Positions 44,001 through 55,383 of a stretch of 64,000 nt of DNA are shown here, one piece after another (within the stretch, counting starts at the first letter, position 1; the number at the start of each line of letters is the position of its first letter). The notes below the pieces were generated by a model. That model searched no databases. It worked only from the letters and a program-made list of their open reading frames with translations, and was not told the DNA's origin. The DNA comes from Papaver somniferum (Eukaryota > Streptophyta > Magnoliopsida > Ranunculales > Papaveraceae): positions 17,843,116 to 17,907,115 of the forward strand of contig NW_020621603.1 of assembly GCF_003573695.1 (NCBI RefSeq). Direction: 5' to 3'. The translations under genes were made by a program, and so were the position numbers.

Positions 44001-46295
44001 TAAGGGTGCACACTGTACGGTTCGGCTCGGTTCTTGCCGAGACCGAGTACCTGTACCTTACACCCTTCGGTACCAAAAAAATGGACCGGTTCCGGTTCCA
44101 TTTCAGGGGAAAAAAAAATTCATAAATATTAAAAACATTGTTCTAAGCATAAGTGCATAACTGCATAAGTTCTAACTTCTAAGCATAATTTCATTAAGCA
44201 TAAGCATAAGTGCATAACTGCATAAGTTACAACTTCTAAGCATTATTGCAACTTCTAAGCATTCCACAAGGCAGAACTTCCATTTCTGTACATGTTAGCC
44301 CTATAAGTCCTTCCACAGTAATTGCAAGAGGGTTCTTCAACATTTCTCCGAGTGAAATGACGCCATATTTCCATCACTGACAAAGTTGGCACTTCCTGTA
44401 TTTGAGCTCAGTGAATAAGACATAATACATGTGAACAGTGAACTAGTACATGAAATTTAACTATCTTCAATCCTTAAAGTGGACTAGTACATGAATAAGA
44501 AGAAGAAAACATGTAATCTAGTAAACAGTGGACAATCATTTATAGTGCTTCAATCATTTACTGTGAACCAGTACATGTGAACATTTAAAGTTTAGTAATT
44601 TGTGAAATCTGTTTAACATGTGCTTCTAGTACTTGTGTGACATGCAGTTAAGAAAGAACATAAAGTTCAGTAATCAGAAAGAGGCTATGTACAATGTGTT
44701 CCATAAAATTCTTTAGACAATGATTCCCATTCTATAGAAGAAGATAAAAATGTTCTACTGTTATGAAATTGTAAAGTTCGGGATTTTTCTACCTTGTGCA
44801 ATTGATGCAGTCCTGCGGCTCCTGCCTTTGATAATGTACCTTGATTTTACTTGTCAGGCAATTTCTCTCAATTGGTCTCAATCTTTGGCCTGTAGACTGG
44901 GGTAATGTAGCTTATGATCAGCAAAATCTGGCAACTCATTGCTTATAAATTGCCACTCTTAACAATGACTGACCCAATCTTATACAGTCAATTAAAAACT
45001 CGTATAGGAACACTAAATTTGGTGGTTAAGCTCAAAATTATAAAAAGATGCATTGAAATTGTATGATAAAATGCATGTTCTACTTCGATTTCCCAGAATT
45101 AAAATTAAAAGCTAATGAAACACAATTAGCCAGGAATTCAACAAACCCAAAATAGAGACACGGAAACAAAAGGCAAGAATACTTACAGAGGTAAGAGTGG
45201 GCTACACAAGGTTCTGTGAACTGGTTATCTAATTACTTGTGAAAATCCATACAAATACCTCTGGAAGTGAACAATTTAGCTTTCTATTTCAAGTATGATT
45301 CATAATAACTGTTCAAAAACATTCATCAATAGCCTTTAAACTAACTCAATCAAAAGAATGGTAAACTAAATACTCAGAGTCAAATTCAACACCCATGTTA
45401 ACATTTTATCAGCATTCACAAAACTAAAAAACAACTATTAGTCTATTACAGAAATTTTTAGGTAACCCTAGCTTTAGAATAGCATTTCCATCTTCACGGC
45501 TAAACTACTGCTCATGAATCAAAGATCTAAAAGCAAAAAAAATCATCCAAAAATGTGACAGAACACTAAAAGCCTAGATTTAGTTTCAGAAGTGTAAAAG
45601 AAACAACATCCATATGAAGAAGAAAAAGATCTTACGGTGATTGCAGTGAATCCTTTAAGACGCTACTCGCTATGAAGGTTTGGTGGGAGATGAAGAAAAT
45701 CCTTTAAGCCGCTACTCGCTAGAGAAAACAAAAATCCGTTAATCTCAATCACAGATTCACAGACATGCATACAAAAATTAAAATCAAAAAATTAAAAATT
45801 ACTTACCACCAGAATTGTTCTTCTAATTTTCTTCACACCGGAATTAAAAACGAAGAGACAGACGAAGTAATACGGTTTGAACTTTTAATCGTTTGATTGA
45901 AGGTTAACAGAGAAGATGAAGATCAGAAGAAGGGGAGAATTTCTTCTCCTTCTCAGAGAGAAGTACTGAGAAGAGGCGAGAAAAAATTAAAGGAACTGAA
46001 AGTCTGAAACCCCAAGAATTTCTTCTCCTTCTCACAGTGAGCTTATATACCCCCTATTAATCCAATGGCTGAGACAGATCCCTTATCCCCTAAATCTAAC
46101 GGTCAGAATTATTCGGGACTTCGGTCCGGTACGGGACGGTTCATGTGTTGGACCGTGTACCTGTACCCCCAGAGCTCGGTTCCTATTTTTGGGACCGGTA
46201 CTTGTACCTTGTACCTCGGTTCGGTCCAAAATCAGGTACGGTTCCATCGGTTCCGGTTCGGTCCGTCGATCCGGCTCGGTTCCTGTGCACCCTTA
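44001..46295 (-). mobile_element. hAT element relic with BED zinc-finger exon (2295 bp)
   Basis: Ends TAAGGGTGCACA...TGTGCACCCTTA form inverted repeats, and a perfect 8-bp duplication GACTGTCC flanks it (43993-44000, 46296-46303). Subterminal parts are packed with CGGTTCGGT / ACCGGTACC-type repeats on both sides. The transposase core is missing; only a BED exon survives on the minus strand. UTR-like purine- and pyrimidine-rich sequence near 45650-46010 would be the 5' leader. It is an internal-deletion derivative of a longer autonomous hAT. Confidence 0.9.
44255..44395 (-). pseudogene. BED-type zinc finger exon of a hAT transposase
   Basis: After an AAATACAG acceptor the minus strand encodes MEIWRHFTRR, then CNYCGRTYRANMYRNGSSAL and WNA, then TAG. 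The W...F, CX2C and RNGSSALW pattern is the BED finger of plant ZBED/hAT transposases, which bind the element ends. The histidine pair that should follow (LWxHLxxxH) is lost because the frame stops first. The rest of the transposase is deleted. Confidence 0.82.
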
Positions 46296-46303
46296 GACTG
46301 TCC

Positions 46304-47870
46304 CAATAGATGTTGGTTGTTCTTATCGCAAGGAGAGGGGTCTTAGAAGGGTTCATGATGGCTGAAATAATAGTCAGCAGTGGTGTGTATTCTGGAGTAC
46401 ACTTCAGTGAGTCTTTGGTTGAGCTAATGGACGAAATGCAGCCTGAAGTTGGAGTTGAAGTTGGAGTTATATTGAAATTATCGATCAAGAAATACATGAG
46501 TTCGCTGTGCAATCGAGGGACCAAAGAAGTTGAGCTGCTGGTGGTGATTATCTCGAGTTCATAACAGCAGCATCACCAAGCTACTATGAACGGGTTTAAT
46601 CTTGTGGTCAATGGAGCTCAAGCTACTAGTCCAAAATAAGAAGCTGAAGGAACTGTTGGGAGAAGAAGACCTGAGAGCTTAAACGTATGAGATAATGGAG
46701 GAGTTTTGTGTTAGATGACTCGTTTCATTTATATTGTGTTGTTTGGCCGAGATGAGAAGTTTTGGAAGAAATGGATGGTGATGGATTGGAATGGGCTGGT
46801 TCATACCGTGAGCTCTTGGTTCTCGAAATAATAGGCAGAAAACGAAGAATAATTGATGCTGAATGATGGTGGCCGTGTATGGAGTTTAAATGCTATGCAA
46901 TCGCCAGTGACGAACGTTAGAATACCAGAAGACAGGGAATTCTTGGTCTTATATGTACAGGTCAGATTTCAGCTGGGAATAGAAACTGGTGTTGTAGTTC
47001 CAACAGTTTGAGCTGGTCCTGCCTTATTGCAGTCGATAGAGGTGTCGTTGGTAGTATGGCTGGTCTCGTGAGATTGAAATGGTACGTAGGTTGCTGAGAA
47101 GGTTGAAACTCGGTGATGTTGGCTGTGAAGAGAGCTCGGTAATGGAAGGACATGGAAAAAACACGAGCAGTGAATCAAACTGGTGGTATACGGTGCTGGT
47201 TTTGGTTGGATGGTGGAATATCTCCAGAGTTAACGATGGATATATCAAGCAGGTGATGAATCGATGGTTGATTTGAGCTGGCTCGAGCTGTGCAGGCAGT
47301 GGTGATGTGCTGTAACCGATAGAGAATTATGAAAGTAGGGACTCGGATGAGATTTTCCGAATGGAATTGGACTGAACTGGCTGCAATCAGTTTAAGGAAA
47401 GTGAACAGCTGCTGAGATAAATGGAGTTGTATGGAGCTCGCAAGAGTTTTGTACCAAACTTCTGAGGTCCGTATTATGAGCATGAGCAGCTGGTGGATCG
47501 ATGATGTACGATATTGATTGAATGCGACTGAGATGGAATTGGACGGTGAACGAAGATGTTTAGATGGCCAGGGATTCAAAGTTGGTGATGTGGCTGGAAT
47601 AGAATTTCTTGGTCCGGATCTCGGTTATGTTTGGACTGGGCCTTGGCAATTTCCTAGGTCGTATTTTGGAGTCTTGGCAGCACCTATATATTGATATCAA
47701 CAGAAAGCTTTGGGAGGAGGGCGACCAGGCTACTGAAGCCGCAACGGAGAGAGCCAAGAAGAGGAGAAAGGAACAGAGGCTGGCGGCGACGGACGCCGTC
47801 TACAAGGGTTTGAAGCTTTTGTGTTCTACAAGGCTTCGTATGATACATTAGCCTCTCTTCATAAATTCAT
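46304..47870. other. Long non-coding body of the solo LTR
   Basis: Several ORFs of 60-135 codons overlap in different frames, but none has a domain. A stretch at about 47700-47800 is GC-richer (GCGACCAGGCTACTGAAGCC, GGCGGCGACGGACGCC) and resembles 5' leader sequence after the TATA box. Confidence 0.5.
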
Positions 47871-48405
47871 ATAGATTGCAATTGTATTTGTTAGTATTTG
47901 ATAATCCATGCTTAGGTTAAATCTTTCGATGGGTTATGCTTAGACGAAACAAATAAAAATTATGAATTTATAAATTATGTTTTCGATGATTTCCTCGTCA
48001 TTGTAATTTGATAGGTCATGCTTAGATAATTTGATAGGCTATACTTAAGAGATGCGAGCTTATGATCAAAAACATATACCAATAATAGGTGTTGCAATAG
48101 AACAAAGACATACATAAATTTGGATTTGAATTCTTTTCGGTGCGAAATATAAATAGTAGTGGATGCCATTGACCCTGGTTACCGGCTCTCTCATTGCGAG
48201 TTCACTTTATTAGTTTGCTTTAATTTTATTATTTCATTTTCAATTTCAAAAATCCAAAAATATTGTTTCTAGTGAAGTTATTACAGATATTGATTATAGG
48301 TATTTCCACCGCTCCCTGTGGGTTCGACCCGTACTTGTCCCTGTCTACTAGTTAGACACCGTGCGATTGCGGTTATTATATATAGGGTTTCCCGAAATCC
48401 TATCA

Positions 48406-49384
48406 CCTAATATACTTTTAAGAGAATCAACTAGACAGTCAGATTTAATCTAGATAAAAGTATCTCAAGGAGTTATATCTCACTTTCTCGATTCAATACT
48501 TACTCAAGCAAATAGAAATCTGCGAGTCTAATTGAATACAAGATAAACTACTTGAACGGTACCAAAGACCAATGTTCAAGGATCAATCAATTTCAATCAA
48601 CAACCAAAGGTTGGATTTCCCAATTGATCGATTCAACGCACAACCTGTGATATTTCAATTATATAACAAAATATAATGCAGAAAAGAAATAACATAGCCA
48701 CCAAAAGTTTTGTTAACGAGGAAACCGCAATGCAGAAAAATCCCGGGACCTAGTCCAGATTGAACAAAAACTGTATTAAGCCGCTACAGACACTAGCCTA
48801 CTACAAACTAAATTCAGTATGAACTGTAGTTTAACCCGAATCAATTTCACACTGATCCAAGGTACAGTTGCGCTCCTTACGTCTCTGATCCCAGCAGGAT
48901 ACTACACACTTGATTCCCTTAGCCGATCTCACCCACAACTAAGAGTTGCTACGACCCAAAGTCGAAGACTTTAATAAACAAATTTGTATCACACATAAAA
49001 GTCTACGGTAATAGATAAATATGTCTCCCATAGAAATACCTACGAGTTTTTGTTCCGTCTTTTGATAAATCAAGGTGAACAAGTACCAATTGATAACCCA
49101 GACTTATATTCCGGAAGAACAGCCTAGAATTATGAATCACCTCAGAATAATCTTAATCGACTAGCGAAAGAAGATGTTGCGGAATCACAAACGATGAGAT
49201 GAAGGTGTTAGTGACTTCTTTTATATCTTGCCTATCGGAAAAATCAATCTCAAGCCAATCTTACGATTGTAATTAGTACGGTAGAAATAACAAGATCAGA
49301 TCACGTAACTACAAAGAAAATAGTTGGGTCTGGTTTCACAATCCCAATGAAGTCTTCAAGTCGTTAACCTACAGGGTCTCGAGA
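48406..49384 (-). repeat. Copia-family LTR fragment (3' part), minus orientation
   Basis: Reverse complement of the LTR from about 1.3 kb after its start to about 70 bases before its end: GATTCTCTTAAAAGTATATT at the left and CCTGTAGGTTAACGACTTGAAG at the right. Both LTR ends are missing. On the right it joins a pol fragment directly, at about 49384. Confidence 0.85.
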
Positions 49385-50760
49385 ATTGATATTGGGGGGA
49401 CAAGGTATGAGCTTCCATACATCTTGTCTTTGGAACTGATTTAACTCTCATGCGTTGCATTCACCCAAAAGGGATCACTAAGAGCTTCATCAATGTTTTT
49501 TGGTTCTACTTGCGATAAATAACAACCAAAATTGCAAATATTTTGAAGTTGTCAACTCGTCTTAGCTGTAGAATCTTTTCTCCATTAATACTGTTAGTAT
49601 CATGATTTCTTTAAACCAAAGATGCCGCGGAAAGGCACATTCATATTCAACAGGAATATCCTGATTAGGGATTTTCTCCTCATCACTAGAAACATCAGGA
49701 TCAATAACTATTGGAACAACTTCTACTGATTCTGGGATTTCTTTGATTTTCTCAATTGTCTCGGTTGGAGGAAATTCAGCAGGAGAGTCATCATGACGAA
49801 AATTACTTAGATCATCAATAATAACATTTGCAGATTCCATCATGACATGGGTTCTGAGATTAAAAACTCGGAAACCACGACTATAAGATGCATAGCCAAG
49901 AAAAATATCTTCACCGCTTTTTCAGTTAAATTTCCCTTTATGTTCACGGTCCTTTAAAATGTAGCACTTACTGTCGAGCACTTTAAGATAATGCAAGTTG
50001 GGTTTCTTAACGTACCACAACTCACAAGGACTGTTTAAGGTCTTTGATCGTAATTAAACACGATTGATCAAGTAAAAAGCTGTAAAAACATCCTCTCCCC
50101 AAAACTTTAACGGTAAGTTTTTGTTATGGAGCATTACCCTTGCCATTTCCTCAATGTTCCTATTCTTCCTTTCTGCAACTCCATTAGCTTGTGGAGTAAT
50201 GGGTGGAAAGTATTGTTGAGAAATTCTCAGAGAATCACAATATTCAAATACTTTGGTGTCTTTGAATTCTGTGCCACGATTACTTCTAATCTTCTTTAGT
50301 TTTCGACCCTGTTCAATCTAGATTCTATTAATAATAATCTTGAATTCACCGAGGGTTTCATTTTTGTGAGCCAAAAAGGCCACCCAAGTGAATCTGGTGT
50401 AATCATCTACCATACCAAAACCTACTTATTTTCATCCGCAGTAGGTTGTTGAGTTGGGCCGAAGAGATCCATATGAATTAAATCGAGTGGATATTTAGTA
50501 AGAATATCTTGAGATGATTTATATGGAACTTTCATTTGTTTACCCTTTTGACAGGCACCACATACACTTTCAATCTTAGCATTGATTTTGGGAACACCTC
50601 TAACAAGTTCTTTGTAAATGGTCTTACTTAGAAGTCAATAATTGATGTGATCAAAACGCTCATGCCAAAGATGTGTAGATTCCACCTTAGTCAAATTGCA
50701 ACAATTACTGAACTGAATATCTAACATAAAACAATTATTTTTGCCACATGATCCTTGAAA
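49385..50760 (-). pseudogene. Copia integrase and start of reverse transcriptase, broken
   Basis: Minus-strand segments show the integrase zinc region (HLWHERFDH with a stop soon after, CGACQKGKQ), PLDLIHMDLFGPTQ at the start of the catalytic core, the IEN-like and target-site segments in shifted frames down to about 50000, a linker ORF (49562-49843, acidic) and finally the opening of RT (FQRQDVWKLIPCP at about 49400-49440). The RT is cut there and fused to LTR sequence. Several stops are present. RT and RNase H are entirely absent. Confidence 0.82.
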
Positions 50761-50762
50761 AA

Positions 50763-51449
50763 TCACTTTCCAGATTTGTCTACAATGTTACATCCATTAG
50801 CATTGAAGACAACCTTATGGCCTTTGTCCCATATTTGACTAACAGAAAGAAGATTAGCAGGCATACCTTTAATGTATAATACATCATGAATTTCAGGAAC
50901 GCCAGGTAATTTGATCGTCCCTTTCTTGCTTATGTAGCAGAAGCTCCAATAACCAAATGTTACTGGTCCAAAATCAAAGTCGCTTGTGTCGACAAACCAC
51001 GAGAGATCTCCAGTCATATGCCTGCTACATCCATTATTAAGAAACCATTGAAAGGGTGATGTTGAGTTCAGAGCAAAAGCTCTCATACTAGCACTACTAA
51101 CCATATTAGGTTTTCTTGTTAGTATTAAATGTCTTTTAAGAATAGACAAAAGTTGTACAGTATTCTTATGAAGATTACGTGCAACATTTAGCAAACATAC
51201 ATGTTGAAAGTGATCATGAGAACCACAAAACAGACATGTACCAACATCTTTACTCTTGTTCGAAGAATTCTGAGCACTTTCAGTTTTCACAAAGCCTAAG
51301 CCTCGCTTATCACCTGACATACGGAAATTCTTCAGTGAAGAATTAGAGGAGTTACTCAATTCCATTGAAGATGACTTTACAGATTTCAAATCCTTAAGTT
51401 TTGCAAATTCTGCAACAACTTCAGAGTTGATCCGGATTTGTTCGCCCAA
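50763..51449 (-). pseudogene. Copia gag tail and protease, with protease active site lost
   Basis: A 228-residue open frame. Residues about 1-60 are the helical gag tail (EQIRINSEVVAEF). A CX2CX4HX4C zinc knuckle follows (CLFCGSHDHFQHVC). The protease region then reads WFLNNGCSRHMTGD, where copia proteases have W(x)LDSGCSRHMTG: the catalytic D-S pair is N-N here, so the enzyme should be dead. GTIKLPGVPEIHDVLYI and NLLSVSQIWDKG are the usual GAG-pre-integrase segments. The N-terminal UBN2 part of gag is missing: only about 280 bases separate the primer site (51733-51745) from this frame. Confidence 0.85.
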
Positions 51450-51746
51450 CTTCTTTTGGAGATCATCAACCTCTTCAGAACGTTCTCGAAGCTCACATTT
51501 TTTTATATAAATATCGTAATGAAGTTAATCAATTTTTCTTATCAATTGGTGTTTTTCAAGACAAAGATTATTGATGAATTTTTTTAAATTAGGATTCTCA
51601 ACCATATCGATGGTTTATAGAACACACTTGAAGTTGAGTTTATCCATTTCTGGTGAAGCGTTTTTAGAGACAAAATCGTCAATACTCAGATCGAGACAAA
51701 CACAGACTTATAAGGTCTTAACATGTTTGACTGCTCTGATACCAAT

Positions 51747-54230
51747 TGAAAAAGCGGGGGTCTAACAACCACACCCAATATTTCGTTTGGAAATATGAAT
51801 AGACAAACTCCAATATACTTTCAAGAGAATCAACTAGATAGTCAGACTCAATCTAGAGAAAAGTATATCAAAGAGTTTATATCTCTATCTCTTAATTCAA
51901 TCCGCAATCAGCAAATAGGAATTTGCGAGCCCGATTGAATATAAGAGAAATAACTTGAACGGTACCAAATACCAATTTTCAAGGATCAATCAACAACCAA
52001 AGGTTGGATTTACCAATTGATCGATTCAACGCACAACCTATGATATTTCAATTATATAAAAAATATAATGCGGAAAATAAATAACACAGATACCAGAATT
52101 TTGTTAACGAGGAAAACCGCAAATGCAGAAAAACCTCGGGACCTAGTCCAGCTTTGAACACCATACTGTATTAAGCCGCCACAGACACTAGCCTACTACT
52201 AATGAACTTCAGACTGGAATGTAGTTGAGCCCTAATCAATCTCACACTGATCAAGGTACAGTTGCGATCCTTACGTCTCTGAACCCCAGCAGGATTCAAC
52301 GCACTTAATTCTCTTAGCTGATCTCACCCACAACCAAGAGTTTCTACGAGCCAAAGTCGAAGACTTGATAAACAAGTCTGTCTCACACAGAAAATTCTAT
52401 TGGAATAGATAAATATGTCTTCCACAGAAATACCTACGAGTTTTGTTCTGTCTTTTGATGAATCAAGGTGCACATGAACCAGTTGATAAAACGGACTTAT
52501 ATTCCCGAAGAACAGCCTAGTATTATCAATCACCTCACAATAATCTTAATCGTATAGTAACGAAACAAGATATCGTGGATTCAAAAACACATGAGACGAA
52601 GATATTTGTGACTACTTTTAATATTACCTATCGGAGATAAATCTCAAGCAAATCTTAGCAAAGATAATACTCAATCACGATAGTAAAAGTATGATCAGAA
52701 CACGCAACTACAGAGAAAATAGTTGGGTCTGGATTCACAATCCCAATGAAGTCTTCAAGTCGTTAACCTATAGGGTTTTGTGAAAAACCTAAGGTTAAAG
52801 GAGAATCGACTCTAGTCGCAACTAATATCACACATGAGGTATGGGGATTAGGTTTCCCAGTTGCTAGATTTCTTCTCCTTTATATAGTTTTCAAATCAGG
52901 GTTTGCAATTAATGTTACCTTGGTAACAAAGCATTCAATATTCACCATTAGATGAAAACCTTATAAGCTTCAAGTTAATATCTTTTAACCGTTAGATCGA
53001 ACTTAGCTTGTTACACACAAATGAAATGTACCCTCATTTAGGTTTATGTAACCGTACCTAAATGTGCACACCATGTTGGCTCAACAGTAACCGAGGTTAG
53101 GTATATGAACACTCTCATATCAACCTTATTCATCTTAACCATAACTAGTTCAAATGACTCAAATGAAGCTAGTTAAAGATTTGTTCAATTGTTATACTCT
53201 CATAGAAGTATACAAGAACACAATTGAAGTAAAATTGGTTTGATTCACTTGAATCAATTCATGAACATTATAGCCACGGTTTGCAAAGAATGCATTCCTT
53301 ATTATATAAATGTATTTTTTCATGTCACAATGATTTTAGAACTTTAACCACTCAAGTATGCAAACGGGTACACATACTTGAATAGCCGAACCAAGTTTGG
53401 TTTTCGCCAGTATGCGGACGGGTACGCATACCTCCAAACCCAGTAGAATTTTTTGGACATGAACCTTAAGCCAGTATGTGTACGGGTACGCGCACTTAGG
53501 TTCCCGGACTTCTCAAACCAACAGGTACTCATACGGGTATGCATACTATGGTTCCCGAACATGAATCACATATATGCAAGGGTGCATAACATGTCTATAA
53601 TCCAATGTTGGTTAAGTGTTCTAAACTCTATTTCAATCATTGAAACTTTCTTAGAGGATGACAATAGCCGTTTTCACACACTATTAGCATCAAAGCAATT
53701 TTCAAGTTATTGAAATAATCATAACGAAATATTCCAAGTCTACACCAAATGATTGTATCACACAAACCATGTAAGATGTTACTCGAAAATTTTCACATGA
53801 TTATCTTTTGACTTTTTTCAAGAATATAAGATGAACTTGGTTGAAGCGAAAGCTTACCAACACATATTTCGAGAAATATATAAGCGAGTTAAACTCAACT
53901 CGAAATCTCAAATGTGCATAATCGAAAACCATAGTAATACGACTTTTGTCTCAATATAGCAGATATAGTAGAAATACACTTTCTAAGTGATAGATGAGTT
54001 TTAGTCTCCACATACCATTTGTTGATGAAGTTCCACAAGCTATCCTTAGTAGTTCTTCGTCTTCAATTGATGAACGTCGTGAAGTCTAATGCTCAACTAC
54101 ACAATCTATCCTAGTCCGAGACATCACTATAAGTAGACTAGAAATCAAGACTTATAGTTTTGAACAGTAACATTGACAAACAAGCTTGGGATAGCAACGC
54201 TTGCGAGTTCGACCGAGCAGTGCTCTAACA
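51747..54230 (-). repeat. Copia-family LTR 'a', minus orientation (2484 bp)
   Basis: Complete: on the minus strand it starts TGTTAGAGCACTGC (54230) and ends GCTTTTTCA (51747). A primer site adjoins the left end, and a polypurine tract (CACTAAAATTGACAAAGAGGGAGAT) adjoins the right. It can therefore serve as 5' LTR of the pol fragment to its left and 3' LTR of the unit to its right. Palindrome cassette at about 53355-53570 with AGTATGCGGACGGGTACGCATACC-type units. Confidence 0.93.
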
Positions 54231-55383
54231 ATCTCCCTCTTTGTCAATTTTAGTGACAAAACTATCAATACATATGGATTACAAAATAAATAAAATTTGT
54301 AGCTTCTCATCAAAATGCTTGATCTCCTTGGTTCTTCAACATTACTCGAAATCTTCGTCACTTCCAAGGACTCCAATGATTACAAATGTGTTCAACTCAG
54401 CATCATAGTTGTTAAAGATCCGTAGCAATAACAATGAGAAAACAGTTGCTCTTAATCATTGTTATACAGTGTCATAGTATCATTACACATCAGAAATGTC
54501 CAATTGCATCACAACTTTGACAACAATACAATGGTGATATGTATCACTCCCTCTTGGTCAATACATCATCTCAAAATGAAAACTGCTCCCCCTTACATAA
54601 TGATCCATAACCATATGTATTTTTAGTGTGAACTACACATTAATTCTCCCCTTTTTTGTCAATATAAATTGGCAAAGGTACGAAATCTAGTGGTATCCTC
54701 ATGAAATTTTCATAGAGATACTTCATGGACAAAAGAGAATAACATACCAACTTGTTTAGATGCCATCATCTAGTCGAAACTAAACGTACTCATCAAGGAG
54801 TTTATAAAGATACAAGATAACCCAGAAAATATTCCACAGCCGAACTCCCCACAAAAAATTGGTAATTAAGCACAAGTTCAAAAAAGAACTCTCCCCCATA
54901 AAATGTCATTCCCGAATAAACAACAAGAGCGACCTTAATTTTACAAGAAAAGAAGGATTTCTTTAAAAAGAAACAAGGATACTTAACATAAATTCAACTA
55001 CTGAAACAACTGAATAAGCCAGAACCTTGACTTTTGTCTGATTGATTCCTAATCACATCAGTTTTCTCAACAAGCGACCGTTGAACATTATCTGAATGGT
55101 GACAATTCTTTAGAAAAGAACAACTGGATTCTCTCGGATTCAATGAAAGACTCTTACTGGATATCAAATCCTTAAGAGTTTCAATTTCTGCAACAAGACC
55201 AGAATAGATCCGGATTTTTTCTTCCAATCTCTTTTGAAGAGTAACCAGTTTATCAGACTTTTTCTTGCGGTTGTTTTTCAAACCTGGTGAAGCGTTAATT
55301 GAGACTTTATAGTCCATATAGTCAGATCGCGACAAACACAGACTTTTGAGGTCTTTAATGTGTTTGCGCGCTCTGATACCAAT
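54231..55383 (-). mobile_element. Copia internal region 'a' (1.15 kb, mostly deleted)
   Basis: Lies between polypurine tract and primer site on the minus strand. It keeps the 3' non-coding part with CTCCCC tracts at about 54600 and 54893 and a gag-derived ORF (54994 to 55317, start MDYKVSINASP at 55317). The ORF contains LVTLQKRLEEKIRIYSGLVA, related to the EQIRINSEVVAEF helix of the pol-bearing fragment. No gag core or pol. Confidence 0.85.
54994..55317 (-). CDS. Gag-derived short ORF of internal region 'a' (about 107 aa)
   Basis: I choose the ATG at 55317 because the longer frame to 55401 runs back across the primer site into the LTR. The same start recurs at 59567 in region 'b' (MDYKVSIN). 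The protein is a basic N-terminus (KNNRKKKSDK) followed by a coiled coil (LQKRLEEKIRIYSG, IETLKDLIS) and a Ser/Gln-rich tail ending FSCFSS. It may be a shortened gag, but there is no zinc knuckle. Confidence 0.5.
   Translation of the reverse strand: MDYKVSINASPGLKNNRKKKSDKLVTLQKRLEEKIRIYSGLVAEIETLKDLISSKSLSLNPRESSCSFLKNCHHSDNVQRSLVEKTDVIRNQSDKSQGSGLFSCFSS

Larger units (their letters stand above)
43718..48405. mobile_element. Tat-like Ty3/gypsy solo LTR, about 2.4 kb plus an inserted hAT element
   Basis: Starts TGATAAGCACGTATGTGC and ends GAAATCCTATCA, giving TGATA...TATCA ends. The opening ATTAGTTAGGACTCAATATTTTGG and the closing CTCCCTGTGGGTTCGACCCGTACTTGTCC are phrases I associate with plant Ty3/gypsy long LTRs. 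A CCTATATATTGA promoter box lies at about 47681. Without the hAT insert the length is about 2.39 kb. No internal domain or second LTR is present, so it is a solo LTR. Flanking 5-mers are CATAA and CCTAA, one mismatch, and the flanking copia LTR sequence is in opposite orientation on the two sides. Confidence 0.7.

Noticed and set aside
46065..47851. Cluster of overlapping ORFs between 46 and 48 kb
   Set aside because: They fall in the hAT end and the body of a solo LTR, conflict in frame and strand, and have no recognisable product.
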